The notes beneath the pieces were generated by a model that ran no database searches, had not been told where the DNA came from, and saw only the letters and a program-made list of their open reading frames with translations. This document shows positions 29,030 through 41,264 of a stretch of DNA of 64,000 bases, one piece after another. Position 1 is the stretch's first letter, and each line of letters opens with the position of its first letter. The position numbers were made by a program, and so were the translations under genes. Origin of the DNA: Escallonia rubra (lineage: Eukaryota; Streptophyta; Magnoliopsida; Escalloniales; Escalloniaceae). The DNA lies in NCBI GenBank assembly GCA_033065855.1, contig JAVXUO010002115.1:1-64000 (forward strand). Direction: 5' to 3'.

Positions 29030-32000
29030 ATGGCTAAACCAGATGAACCCGCACCGGACACGACACCATGGGGGACCTGGGAGGAGCTCCTCCTGGCCTC
29101 CGCCGTCAACCGCCACGGCCCCAACAGCTGGGACTCCGTCGCCACCGAGATAATCAGACGCACCACCCTCCTCCACCACCAACTCCTCACCCCCCGCAAC
29201 TGCAAGGAGAAGTACCGCGACCTCAAACGCCGATTCAACGCCCCCGAAAACTCCGCCGCGGACGACGACGGTGCCGTTCCTTGGCTGGACGAGTTGAGGC
29301 AGCTCCGAGTCGCCGAGCTCAGGCGCCAAGTCGAGCGTCACGATCTGTCCATCGTGTAAACCCCAGATTCGTCGATGCTTTCTATATGGTTTTGCGTCCC
29401 CGTATGTGGAAGGAGATAACTTGGTATAACCGACTGTGAGGCCAAAAAGATAAATAAAACTTAAACTCCCGAATCTCTCCGGATCTCACATGTTTGTTAT
29501 GCCACGTTATCTCTATTGCCGAAGAATTTTATCGTGTGGGTATGTGTAGGAAATTGATTTGGGTGCCGTTTGCAGGTCATTGCAATTGGAGGTGAAGAGA
29601 TTGGAAGAAGAGAGAGAGCAGAGTGAGAATGGTAAGGAGCGGCCAGATCTGAGAGTTGGTGAAACCGAACCGGAGTCTGCTCAGGGAGAACCGATTCGGA
29701 CTGAGAAACCCGACCCGGATGAGCAGTCGGTGAGCGAATCAAATTCCACGGATTCGAAACGAGGGAAAGACCAGACCGGAGGTGGAAAAGATGTAAAAGG
29801 ACTTGAACCGGTTGGAACCGGGAAGGTAGAGGAGGAATCGGTAAGCGGTTCGGCGAAACCGGTGAAGGAGGAGTCGTGTAACGGTAGCTCGGATAGTATA
29901 GAGAGAGAGCCGGTTCGGGAGCTGGTGAAGGTTGAACCGGCGGAGTTGTGGGAATCGGCGGCCGAGTCAAAAGGCGGGGAGGAGGGGACTGATTTGCAGA
30001 GCTCGGCTAGTAAATCGAGGAAGGAGGGGAGTGATACGGTGCTTCGCGGGAGTAAGAGTGGCGATGAACGTGGGACCGGGTTGAAAGGGGTATCAGGTGA
30101 ACCTCGGCCCTTGGATCACTTGCTTGAAACCGGACGGTCTCACACGCTTGGCTCGGTCTTCCGGCTGCGGCTTAAGAGCCTGGTAAATATATCATATATG
30201 TTCTCTTATTGTGTAAATATGCTTACTCGTTTAGATAAATTTGGACTAGATCTTCTTTGCTCCTGTATTCTAATAAAAAAATATCGCTAATTAAATTTTC
30301 GCAAAATATTGTCATTATAAATTTTATTGTCATTATAATTTTTTACAAAAGTGACAAAAACTCTATTAATGACAATCATTTGTCACTGAATACTATTCCC
30401 TTCGTCTCATATAAATTGATTTAAGTCATATATTTTGTGTTTTTCATTCAATCCTTTAGAGAGAGAAGGGGAAGATAGTGAGTTAGGAGAGACAAAACGG
30501 GTTAGCAAAGTCTTAAATGTGGAGAGAGAAATATAATAAAAAAGTGTAAGAAAATAAGTCAGAAGAGGAGGAGAGAAAATGAGTTGGTAGAGAGTTAAAT
30601 GTGGCGAGAAAAATACAATAAAAAAATGTGAAAATGGTAAATATACAAAAATATCTACATAATTTTTCTTAATTTGGAAGGTGAGTAATTTTTGTGCTAC
30701 GATCCAAAAATGAATTATGATCAATTTTTGTGGAACAGAGGTAATATTACATAATTGATCTTTATCCTATAAATTTAGTGAGGGGATAAAAAAAATAGTT
30801 GCCACCCTAAAAGTATAGTTTCAGCGACAAAATGTGCCCGTAGTATGAAGAAGGAAAAGAAAATATACAACAATCATTGGATGTAAATAAAAAGGATGAG
30901 ACACATTTTCCATGTTTTGTAATCCAAAACCGGTCTTGCCATTTTGTTTTTCCTGTTTCAAACTTCTTCAGCTTTATTGGAGTAACCTAGATCTATGTAG
31001 CTTCGAATAGTGCTTCCCTGCAGAAAGACGAGTTTGGTAAAGGGAAAATCAATCTTTGTATGTAGGATAGAAAATAACGACAGACCTTCACAATACAATT
31101 AGCTGCATGTTCAAGAATATGACACATTGTCCTAGGATAGGATAAATCTAGTACTTCTATCCTTAGGAGGTTCTATAATTAAGACTAGTACTGTTTATTT
31201 ATTATCTTGCATTTTCTTGACATATTTTACTGTTGGCTAATTGGGTGTGCTACGAAAGGAAGTGCTATAGTTTATGCAAGAACTATTTTTGGAGATCCGC
31301 GCTACCAGTGTTAGTCTGGATGCCGATAAGTTCAAGTCTGACCCCAGCCACTATTTTTTACAGCCACATTTCAACTCTTAGAATTCAAGCGCAACTGAAT
31401 TTTGCTGTTTTAGGGTTATGAGCAGCTACATCAGATCATCCCACCTACTTCAGTGGCAGCATCCCACCTGTAAACCCCCAGAATCGTGTGAAAGGTCTTC
31501 TTTTCATCCAACAGTAGGTACTGTCCAAGGTTGGCATTCTGCAATCCTTGAGTTGAAACTTGGGCTCCTCTTAAAGCACATCAGAATTTATTCTATCGCG
31601 ATGCTACTTTGGTTGAGGCCTCGAGGGAACTACTATATCTAGATGACATTGGAGTCCTTATTAGATGCAACAGAGATGTTAGAAGAGTTCCACCAGCAGC
31701 GGAAGGCCATTTGTTCTAGGACATGAGGTATTCGGTGGAGTCTGGAGGCACATTGTTGTTTGTTACTAGGGATGTTAGGTTTTTGACAAGGAATAAGGAA
31801 GTGATAGTACTACTTGAGAATATTGTGAAGGTGATGCTGATGACTACAAAATAAATGATAAATAGTTGTGAATAGTGATGCAGAAGAAAGGTATGGGGGT
31901 ATTTATGACGTGAAAAAATTGTTCATCTTGGTATGAAATGAAGTTTATCATTACAAACATGTCTGGTAGTGTTGAGAAATTGGGCTTGTTTTGTGTTAAG

Positions 32001-33727
32001 TTTTACATCAAGTGCATTCCACAGACCTGCCGCAGCTATTACCTGTGACGTGAACGCTTAGGTTCTCTGTTACCTTGCTATTGCGCCAAGAAGTTATGTC
32101 GAATAAGTCGATTGCCTGTCAACGGTTAGGAGTGGTTATGGATGGTTTTGCCCACAGTTTTCACCAATGTTTGTCTTCCACGTTTTCAGAATGTCATGTA
32201 GGTTAACCCATTAGGTCTACTCATATTGGTTCTTTGGCTAATTGGCTGGTACCTCATTGCTTTGTGGGTGGTTCTTTATCATTTGCTCTCCTTTTTGCGC
32301 ATATGTGATGGTAAATTTACTTGTACTGTGCAAGTCAAAACTCGGCAAATCATTCTTGAGGCAAGCAGCCTATTATGATGAAGACCAAGAAAAAATTGGG
32401 CTTTGGTGTCTGAGGTCGTATGGACTGGGGCATTTTGACTCTCTGGGATTTTAGGACTATCTGTTTCTATACTGTGTTTAGTACACGTAGATGTGGAAAT
32501 TCCAAGCCTCTGTTAACCGTGCATCCTTCCTGCTAGCGAATCTAATATACTTCTACTTCTTGTATGTATACTATCAGGCCTATATGCTGAAATAACCCAA
32601 CATATTGTTTGTGAACTTAACAGGAAAGCCTCAAATACAGGAACTTAATTAGGCAACACATTGATTTTGAAACAGTACAAAACAGGCTCGAAGAAGGTTG
32701 GTATTCAGGCTGCAGCGACAAGTTTTTTCGTGACCTGCTGCTGCTTGTCAACAATATCATTGTCTTCTTTGGCAAGAAGTCCTCTGAAGCTATTGCGGCC
32801 ACCGAGTTTCGGCAGCTCATAACTAAAGAGATGGCTCAAAGAAACGCTATTGCAGATATGTCAGCCACAAAACAAAAATCACTGTCCCTGGTATCCTTGC
32901 CTTCGAAACAACCTCCTGAACCTTTGGATTCCTTGCTTCTAAAACCGAATATAGCAGTCCCCATGATTGTGTGCCGTAAACGAAGCTCCATTGCTGCCAA
33001 AGCTTCAGCATCTTCAGGATCTGATAGAAAGAGAGAAAAAACGGTGGCATTGGCTGAGGTGAAGCCAGCTATGGATTTAAAGAACCCCAACAGTTCCTCA
33101 CCTGTTGCTGAGGACCAACAGACCACGAAGAAGATAACAAGAGACAATTCTCAAAACTCAAAGAAAAACGGAGAAATCCTCAGCAGCCCCAATCCAGATA
33201 GGAAGTCAGAAGAAACGTCCAACAAAAACCAAGGGAAGAGCGGATCTCCGAAGGAACATTCTTCAGAGCCTAGAAGTGGGAAAACGAACCCAATCACGAG
33301 AGATGTGAAGAAGAGGAGTGCAGCCAACTTTTTGAATAGAATGAGAAGAAGCTCATCCTCTAAAAACGGGCAATCGCTGGAGACATTGAGAAGCTCGGTT
33401 CTTAATGCTGACAATGGCAAGGGAGGTGCAGAGCAGAAGAGAACTGGCAATAACAAGCATGAGGGAAACAAAGACCAGGTCACTACGAGAAACTCAAAGG
33501 GAAGGCAATCGAAAGAGCAGGAGAGCCCATCAAAAAGGAGCGTTGGGCGGCCACCAAAAAGAGCAGCAGCGCCAACTCCACTTTCAACTGCTGCGGGCAA
33601 ACGCAGTAGGGCAGTAGGGGAAACTGAGGCTGTAGCTCTGCCAACCGTTGTGGGCAAACGGGGCAGGGAAGTAGGGGAAACTGAGACAGTGGCTTCTAAA
33701 CAGCCAAGGAAAAGGTTGAGGAAGTGA
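29030..33727 (+). CDS. SANT/Myb-like and bromodomain chromatin protein
   Basis: Three exons, 29030-29355, 29576-30182 and 32624-33727, give 678 residues without a stop. The splices are canonical (CGT|gtaaac...gcag|GTC; CTG|gtaaat...acag|GAA) and keep phase. Residues 12-70 are a SANT/Myb-like domain (WGTWEELLLASAVNRHGPNS). A coiled coil follows at 85-125 (LQLEVKRLEEERE). Next is a Ser/Glu-rich linker, then a bromodomain spanning the exon 2-3 junction at about 285-385 (YRNLIRQHIDFETVQNRLEE, FFRDLLLLVNNIIVFF). The rest is a Lys/Ser-rich, probably disordered tail with GRPPKRA, an AT-hook-like motif. Plants have a small family of such nuclear proteins that bind acetyl-lysine chromatin. Intron 2 is 2441 bp and holds a MITE. 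Confidence 0.9.
30394..30746. mobile_element. Stowaway-like MITE in intron 2 (353 bp)
   Basis: Ends TATTCCCTTCGTCTC and AACAGAGGTAATA pair as imperfect terminal inverted repeats extending to ATAAATTGAT / ATCAATTTTTG. Its interior is the inverted counterpart of the MITE at 27820-28196, so both belong to one family. It lies 211 bp after the intron donor. Confidence 0.75.
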
Positions 33728-34825
33728 TGGCAACCTCTGTATATATTTAGAGAGTTGAAAGGTTATTTGGGAACAAGTTTGGATTATCCCGTCTTCTCCT
33801 TTTTACTTGGCTGCTTATTTGTTTTGTCTCTAGCAACTGGTTTTGCTTACGTTTTGATGTTGTAGATGAAATGTAGCTTAGATACATGTAACATGTAAGC
33901 CCCAAAATTTGAGTATTACTATCATATATATATGAAAACTGACGGTAGAAATAGAACGCTCGAGTCTCAGTAAACGTGTTCTTTACCCAATTTGTTTCCA
34001 ATATTGGGACACCCTTATGGGCAAGAGTGCAGTAATGTAAATTCTCTGGAAGATAGTAGCAATCGCTCAATGAAAACCACATGTAAGATGCCAGCACTGT
34101 TGAATATTTATTTTTGGTCATCTTCTACTTGATGGGACGATTGATTTGTAGACATGTGAGCTTGCGGATCAGTGACCAGTCAATGATCTCGTGATGGGAA
34201 ATGCTACAAACCGATCCAAAAGCAGAACATTTTTGACGATAAGCAAGAAAGGAAATAACAGCAGGGTGACAGAATTAGTGCACCAATTAGCACAATCCTT
34301 AGCAATCAAAAAGGAATGGGATCAACAAGGAGGGATAACACGCGACTTCTGGACCTGGAGTCTTGACCAGCATGCCCATCTCCGTGCCCGTAAACGCAGA
34401 GTGCCATACGAATAACGTTTATTGCAGTTTCGAGAAAGTCTCGACGGAATGGAGAATCTGCAGCAGCTAGATCTTTGTTCATCTTCTTCCATGTCTCACT
34501 TATCAAGTATTTTACGTGTTCTCTTGCAATTTCTACGGATGCACCCGTCTCGTGCATGTAACACTATTGATTTTGGAATATCGCCTCTTTGCAACTCATC
34601 CTGAAAATCACAGGACAGAGGAGAGGGGAGTGAGTAGAAGTGTTAGTATCAGTAGCAGCTATATTTACAAATCAGTATCGTATGTGTGCACTATGATTCT
34701 AATAGTAGCATACTCAGAATTCTTGGCGAGCTATATCAATTAAACCAAACACCAACTGCCCAAACAACATTTGGAAAATAAAGCAAACTAAGGCAAAGAT
34801 GATGCTAAAGAAGGGATGACAATGC

Positions 34826-34827
<2 letters not shown>

Positions 34828-34855
<28 letters not shown>
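34828..34855. repeat. (CTG)9 run in the last intron of the pseudogene
   Basis: Nine perfect CTG triplets on the plus strand (CAG on the gene strand). The matching place in the intact copy near 61038 has only about three. The repeat expanded in one paralogue after duplication. Confidence 0.9.
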
Positions 34856-34857
<2 letters not shown>

Positions 34858-37306
34858 GTAGTGCTTTATTTTGGAAAACTGTGACAGTACGATAACATGA
34901 TCAAGGTATATATCCATACCGACGATGTTCCCAAGTCATCGATTAGTCTCAGAATGACTGATGGCCAGCAAATTATATTTGGAAACTCCTCGGTTATGCA
35001 ATCTGTACTTGAAAAATAGCAGTGTGTAAGCATTACAGGGGCTGATATTGAAATGCAGGCATTGTTCATGTATTCTTCCCGAGTGGGTATGTATCCACTG
35101 TTGTACCACTTTGCCTCCACCAAGTATGCTTTGCATAAATCTGTCCACTGCCACAATTTTGAACTTGTCATTAAAGAAAAGGCTGAAATAATCAGAACGA
35201 AAGGGAAGAAAAAAAAGGTTACAGCCAATGCCAGGGCAATACCACTTTTCTAAGGTATGGAATGATATTCGGACCCTGTTCCTTCATAACATCGTAAGCC
35301 ATTTCATTAACGAAGTTGTACAATGCAAGGAAACATATCTTCATATAATCTGGAAGTTGTTCCATTTGATGGACATCCCAACAATGAAACAACAATCTGT
35401 TAATTCCTATGACAAGATGACAGTAGCAGATACGACGAAAGAGGAAGAAAACCTGCGCTAACCTCTCAATGACACTAGTGAACAGTTCAAGTTCCTCCAA
35501 GGTACCATACACGTCGTAAACATCATCAATTGCAGTTATTAGTGCATTAACCTTGGTTGAAATCCTCCTAGAATACCCAAACTCTGGCTTGAAAACTGTA
35601 TCCAACAGTCCACACGAAGTTCTCCATCAAACGGTCCCTTGCAAAGCTCAAGTTTTCTGCCAAACCTGTAGTCTTCCACCAGCTATATACCACAAGAAAA
35701 GACAGGGAACATTTAATTATATTGTAAAACAGAAGTTCATCGATGTATGGGTTGTACCATGTTGAAATCCAATTTGGCAAGTTCAAGCATGTTGAAACCT
35801 GTAGTTTTCCTACCTCGACATATGTTTCAAGTCTTCTTGATATGTTGCTTGTACCATGTTGAAATCCAACTTGGCAATGGCAAGTTCAAGCAAAGTAGGA
35901 TTCGCGTCGAGTCTTTTCTTGTATGCATCTATGAACCACCTTGCCTCTAGCCTTGGCACTCTCCAATGGAGTGGTTGATCCGAGGCATGATTCACTAGCG
36001 TGGCAAGATCTTGATCAGTTCCCGTTTTGAGGGCTTCTTTAAGAGCTTTAGTTGTGAAATCTCTTGCTTCATCCAAGATGGTTTCACCCTCCATTGATAA
36101 ATACGAAGCTTCATACAAGCATAGCAGTCCCTCTGCAGGAGTGGAACTAGGAATTTTTTTCAGGGGATGCAAAAATTATATCGAATACACCAAATTTTTT
36201 TATTAAAATAATATTAAAAATAAAGTGCACTTATAAAGCATACAAAAAATATTATTAAGTTTCACGACAGTCATTAAAGACTCTTTACAAGTACAACAAA
36301 AAAAAAAGAAAAATACAAATTAGACTCCAATACTGTTTACAAGCGAGATTACTAAATTACTATTCGATAAGGCCCCGAAATTACTAAATTAGACTCTTTA
36401 CAGTGAAGCCAAGGTGGCTAAAAATGAAGCTCAAATAACTCCACCTTTACTTCAATATTTAATTTTTGTTTCACATACCATTAGGAATTTCTTTCTTGTT
36501 TAGGATTTTTATAAGGTTTGTTGCCTAATAAGTCAATTCTGTTGATGTGGTAAAGTGAACGCGATCACACAGTCTCGGACCATAATTTGGTAAAACGAAA
36601 CATTTTGTAACTAGGGCCAAGAAACATGATCATTAAGCCCCAATTTATCTTAAAATGCTAGCTGTTAAAAGTAAGGTTAATTCATGTGCAGCATTGGTGC
36701 CAAAAAGGTGAAGAAGCAATGCACACAGTTCCAGTATTACTGCGATGCAAGAAATGCTGAAGGTACGTACGCATTTATTACTAGAGTTTCATCTTCTTTG
36801 TATAGTGTTCAGAACAAATGTTAACAAATAACAATTATATTTAAGCACTAAGGTGGCCAAAATTCACAGAAAACTGTCATTGGTTAGACATCAACGATCA
36901 ATATAAGGTATTTAGTATAAAATGAAATAAGTTTTTTTTTTTGTTCCTTTATCTATTTTGCACCATTGTACAAATTATTAGAAGCAGTATAAGTATTGCC
37001 GTATTGGATCAAGCAACTGAAGAAAGAATATGATAAAAATTTGAGCCTCACACTATTTTGTGTCACTCAATGTCCAGTGAGGCAGTGAAAGGGCATACGA
37101 ACATTCGCAGCAGAGCAGCCAGTAGCCGGCGTTGGTGTCGGCGCGACGTTGAGTACTGCAGGTCTACCGTCTGCAACAGGTCAAGCAACCAGCATGAGCA
37201 CGGTCACTGGCAGGGTGAGGCCATGAACTGAAGGGTCAGATCTGGCGACTGGTTGCCGGTCGGACGGAGTAGCCGACAGTCGAAGTCTCGTCGTCGACGG
37301 TCGGCC

Positions 37307-38581
37307 TATCACATCCCCGACCCGGAGGCGGACCATCACATACTATTTAAAATTTCCTGCTTACTAGAGATATAATACCCAACATATATCACAAAAATAT
37401 AACCTCAAAAAGTAATCAGAGCTCTAAACATATCCCAAATCAATAACATTGGTATTAACCATCAATGTCTAATAAATGCAGCGGAAATCCTCATAACAAT
37501 AATTACTTCCCAGGAACTGAGATTTCGAAAAGTTACTTAATCAACTATTACAAAATCCTTATTTTCAAGTGACTAAAGAGAGTCTAAAATTTAAGAACGA
37601 ATCCAAGCTCATGCATAAAACTACCTCCTCTAACTTTGTAATTCAGGTAGGATAGCTTAACAATTTCGGAAGATACTCGATATTGAACTCAAACCAAAGA
37701 GGACAAAAATTCAGATTCAACAGAAGTTGAATCGATTCGATCCGAGTTCGTATGAAGTAGTTATGAGTAAATAAAGAAAACGAATACTAAAGGTATAATA
37801 CAATCAAGAACCAACAAAAAATTGACATGTGGCAAGCCACCCCACGGCAAAAGACCTGCAAATTGCTTGAATCAAATGATTGACAATGATTGGTTTTTTT
37901 TGTCACTAACAGCAACAAAGTGCAAAGGAAACGGCCGATAGGTCTGACAATCCCAAAAAAGTGAAATGAGTCATTGCCAACGTGAAACAGAAACAGCAAT
38001 AATGTACAGTAACAGGTGCAATTAAAATTTTACGAAGTCGACACAAATATACCACATCAAAAGTAACAAATAATAATTATGACAAAATATGTAATTTGAT
38101 ATCGAAACGGAAATCGAAGTAACGTGCAATCAAGGGCACAACATTGAGGTAGATGTGTACATGAAACTCTTACCTCGAATCTAAGCAATTATCTTCATCA
38201 AATTGCGTACACTTCCGAAAATCTCAAAACCTAAATATTGTATTTAGCCCACTTACGTTAAAATCTTAACAGACACAATTCTAATATGATCTAATTCATC
38301 CTTATAATCAAAAGTGAATTCAAGATTCTTACCAATTGTGCGTAGAAAATTGTAATCCCTCCAAAATCCTAGTTTTTCCCTTGTGCTATTTCTCTGTAAG
38401 GCAAAATTGAATATATCGATAAACAGACTTGGCTAGCCCTTAAAACTCTCTAAGTTTGATAAATAATTAAAAGACTCATAAATATTCATTACTTATTTCA
38501 GAATACCCCCAAAGTAATAAAATTTGCAAAGGTGCCCTAAACATAACAATAACTTATTTACTAATTATTTGGGGTCTTACA
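37307..38581 (-). mobile_element. Solo-LTR-like insertion nested in the hAT (1275 bp)
   Basis: Flanked by GTCGGCC at 37300-37306 and 38582-38588. On the minus strand it starts TGTAAGACCCCAAAT and ends GTCGGGGATGTGATA, resembling LTR ends of Tekay/Del-type chromoviruses, with the final CA changed to TA. The 7-bp direct repeat is longer than the usual 5. No coding sequence inside. Confidence 0.65.
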
Positions 38582-38798
38582 GTCGGCCGTTCTTCAAGAG
38601 TTCAAGATCTGGTCGTCCGTCGTCCCCTTGTCGAAGATCTACTGTCTGAAGGTGTCAAGGTGGGTTCAGCCGTTCAGATCGTGTCGCGGCCAGCTCTGGT
38701 CGCCGGTCGCCTGTCAGAGTGGCTCAGTCCACTGTCCACCGGAGAGAGAGAGAGAGAGAGTGCCGACTGTGGGTCTCGGGGAACGGGATCTCAGGAAC

Positions 38799-39385
38799 CA
38801 GTGGCGGAGCTATCACCTGACGGGAGGGGGCCATGGCACCCCCCCCCCCCCCACCCCCACAATTTTTTTGGATTTATTTACTAGTTTTCTATATAATGAT
38901 ATTCATATTTTACAAAAATACCATTATATCATAAAAGTAATTAATTAGGGATTCCTTTTTTTATTTTCGACTCTTTGTTTCTTTTTTCTCATTCTTTTGT
39001 TCCATATTCACTCTTTCAAATTTCAAAAAATTTTACTACAAAAAAATCAAATGATCAAGGTTAGTTCTTTCTTTTTAGTTTGAATTATTGTAAAATATTG
39101 TTAACTTACACTACATGCACTATTGTAATCATATAACTAATAATCACATTAATAATACATCTATATAGTAAGTGTTAAGCTCTATTCACGCAAGATTAGT
39201 AATTTGTTGTTGATTCAACTTATCAAGTTAAACAAATCACTATGAATAAATAAAAATAATTAATAGTCAATTGAATAATTTATTTTGTATTTACCCTATT
39301 CAAGAAGTTACGCTAATTATAATATGATCAAAAAAATTTACGTCTTTTTGGCCCCCCTCGATTAGATTTTCTGGATCCGTCCCTG
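38799..39385. mobile_element. hAT MITE nested in the hAT (587 bp)
   Basis: Perfect 8-bp target duplication TCAGGAAC at 38791-38798 and 39386-39393. Ends CAGTGGCGGAGC and GGATCCGTCCCTG are inverted repeats. The subterminal GGGCCATGGCACCCCC is followed by a C-run. The interior, with GCAAGATTAGTAATTTGTT, is shared with the element at 55384-55994. Confidence 0.92.
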
Positions 39386-39884
39386 TCAGGAACGGGGTTT
39401 TCCAGAAGTTAGGGGGTGCTTTCAGCACCTCCCCTGTCACCACGTTGGTCCGCCCATGTCCCTCTGTATCCTCACAAAGGCACGCCTTGAAATTTCCACT
39501 CCCATCCTTGAACTTCATAAAAGCATCTGTATCCACGAGTGCCGTAAGTTCACAGTCTCTCTCTAGAGTCTAGATTGAACAACGTTATTGTGTAAAATAC
39601 CTTCAGAGGCACAATAACCATGTTGTCTAAAGAGTCTGAATCCGAGAGCTGTACCATACAAATCCTTCTCCTTTAATCAGTTTTGTACTTGTCGTAGATG
39701 CTCTCCAATATTCTCCTCATTTCATTCTCAAAGTGATGACATACTCCAAGTCTTTCTATTGTATCCACTAACTCAAGTTTAGGCAACGAAACTCACTTGC
39801 TCGTCTTTCGTGAGCCTCGCCCTACAGTTATAAAGAAAAAGATAAACAAAAAGGAAACGAGAAACAGTTTCAAATCCAAAGACA

Positions 39885-40300
39885 AATAGTTAATCCTAAG
39901 TGAACATGAAATGTCATCCTCATCAGTAGTGAGCGATAAGACAATAATGCTTTCTTCAAAAAGGGAATCATAGGCTTCAAGTCTTGTGGAGATTCCTCTT
40001 CAAAAAGGGAATCATAGATTAGCGACGGGGTGCTAGCACAATGAAGAGCAAGAAGGGGATTTGGGGTTTTAGGTTTTTTTTGTGATTTAAATACTGACAA
40101 ACAAAGAATCAAGGAAAATGATTGGTTGAGATGATGGCATCATGCAAAAATAAAAAATTAGGATTTTTAGATTTTTTTTTGCGCCTTGCGCCTAGGCGTG
40201 CAAAGGGCACGCCTTTTTAAAAGGGCTGTGCATAGCCCTCGGTGAGCCGCACTCCTTGCGCCTTGCGCCAGGGCACGCCCTTGATAACATTGCTTGTCAC
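39885..40300. mobile_element. Repeat insertion in intron 1 of the terpene synthase pseudogene
   Basis: Sequence absent from intron 1 of the intact paralogue. It contains duplicated TCAAAAAGGGAATCATAG phrases and a GCGCCTTGCGCCTAGGCG palindrome-rich end near 40178-40280. The borders were not resolved and the superfamily is unknown. Confidence 0.4.
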
Positions 40301-40967
40301 TGACATAGGTATTTATCGACAAAAAAATTGGTGAAAAACGTATAAGGAAACAGAAATAGATTTCCCAAAATGAAAAAAACATCTAGTGGTACTAGTAGCT
40401 ACTAGTGTAGTACCACAAAGTTACTTTTAAGTGATTGTACAAAGTCATATTTCCAATTTCCAAATGGGAGGTTCGTAATGTCGTGTCGTGTTCTTCTGAC
40501 AATGGCTTGATCAGAATGCTGGGTGACACTAGTGCATCGAACACTTTGGGAAATCCTAGCTCCACTGGATGTTCCAACCCATAAGAGGCTCTGATGGGAA
40601 AGCTCTTTAAGAGTGTAGAGAAGCTTTAGAGCCATATATTGAAGAGGGGGGATCAATCATAAAAGCTCTATTTTCTAGTGTGGCTTTAGTGTTATCTATA
40701 AGAGGAGGACATGTGTATTTATTTATAGAGAGCTCAATCTTGCCATGCTTTAGACATGAATCTTGCCATGCTTTTACACATGAGTCGAGCAAACAACTGC
40801 TTGCGATATCTTACCAAATGAATGTGGGTCCATATACTGCTATAATATACTGCTTATTCATATGGGGAAGAAAAAGATACTGAGAATGACAGGAAACCTG
40901 TGTTCTATAACCCCAGATTATGTTTGTGTATCCGTCCGGCCCCTTCATGTTTAAACTAACCTAGCCC

Positions 40968-41247
40968 TGTTGAAACGTTAACATGATTGGTGGAATAAAG
41001 TATTAGTGATGTGCACCATTAGTACGAGCTCATGAAGTTGGTAGTGAGTGGTCTTGTTTATTACTACGTGTTTGGGAGTTACATTATAAGACTATAAACA
41101 TGTTATCAATAGTCTAATCATTTGTATAATGCAAGAAGATGTGGAGAGATGCAATTTCAAGTGTTAGTTTGTGTTTTCTTCCAAATCTCTCTAAATCTTC
41201 ATCTCAGTTTGTGAATGTGTGAGTCCGAGTTATCATTTGTCTTAAAC
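40968..41247 (+). mobile_element. Copia-type LTR remnant upstream of TPS copy 1
   Basis: Starts TGTTGAAACG and ends TTAAACA, directly followed by AAGTGGTATCAGACC. The TGGTATCAGA phrase at 41252-41261 is the classic initiator-methionine tRNA primer-binding site of plant Ty1/copia elements. A diverged counterpart lies at about 63650-63950. Confidence 0.6.
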
Positions 41248-41251
41248 AAAG

Positions 41252-41264
41252 TGGTATCAGACCT
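41252..41264 (+). other. Copia primer-binding site (tRNA-iMet), diverged
   Basis: TGGTATCAGACCT, matching TGGTATCAGAGCC apart from its last bases. The duplicate at 63954-63966 keeps the canonical form. Confidence 0.65.

Larger units (their letters stand above)
36136..39458. mobile_element. hAT-type insertion in exon 3 of the terpene synthase (3.3 kb, itself interrupted)
   Basis: Exact 8-bp target duplication TCCCTCTG at 36128-36135 and 39459-39466; the intact paralogue has a single near-copy here. Ends are CAGGAGTGGAAC and GGTCCGCCCATG, imperfect inverted repeats of the CAGGGGCGGA type. The outer element is non-autonomous, with no transposase recognised, and is about 1.5 kb after removing the two elements nested in it. 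It contains a GC-rich segment at about 37080-37306 and 38582-38798. Confidence 0.88.
34306..40635 (-). pseudogene. TPS-b monoterpene synthase pseudogene (copy 1)
   Basis: All seven exons match the intact copy at 60492-63305: about 40635-40414, 39821-39601, 39526-39459 plus 36135-35814, 35682-35463, 35381-35243, 35147-34920 and 34600-34306. Visible lesions: an insertion with frameshift at the RRx8W region in exon 1; a deletion of about 42 bp plus a further indel in exon 2; a 3.3-kb hAT insertion in exon 3; one extra T after GGATACAG in exon 4; the acceptor AG before exon 5 changed to TG; a 21-bp in-frame deletion in exon 6; and a 2-bp deletion in exon 7. The DDVYD metal site itself is still present. 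The gene cannot make a full terpene synthase. Confidence 0.92.
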
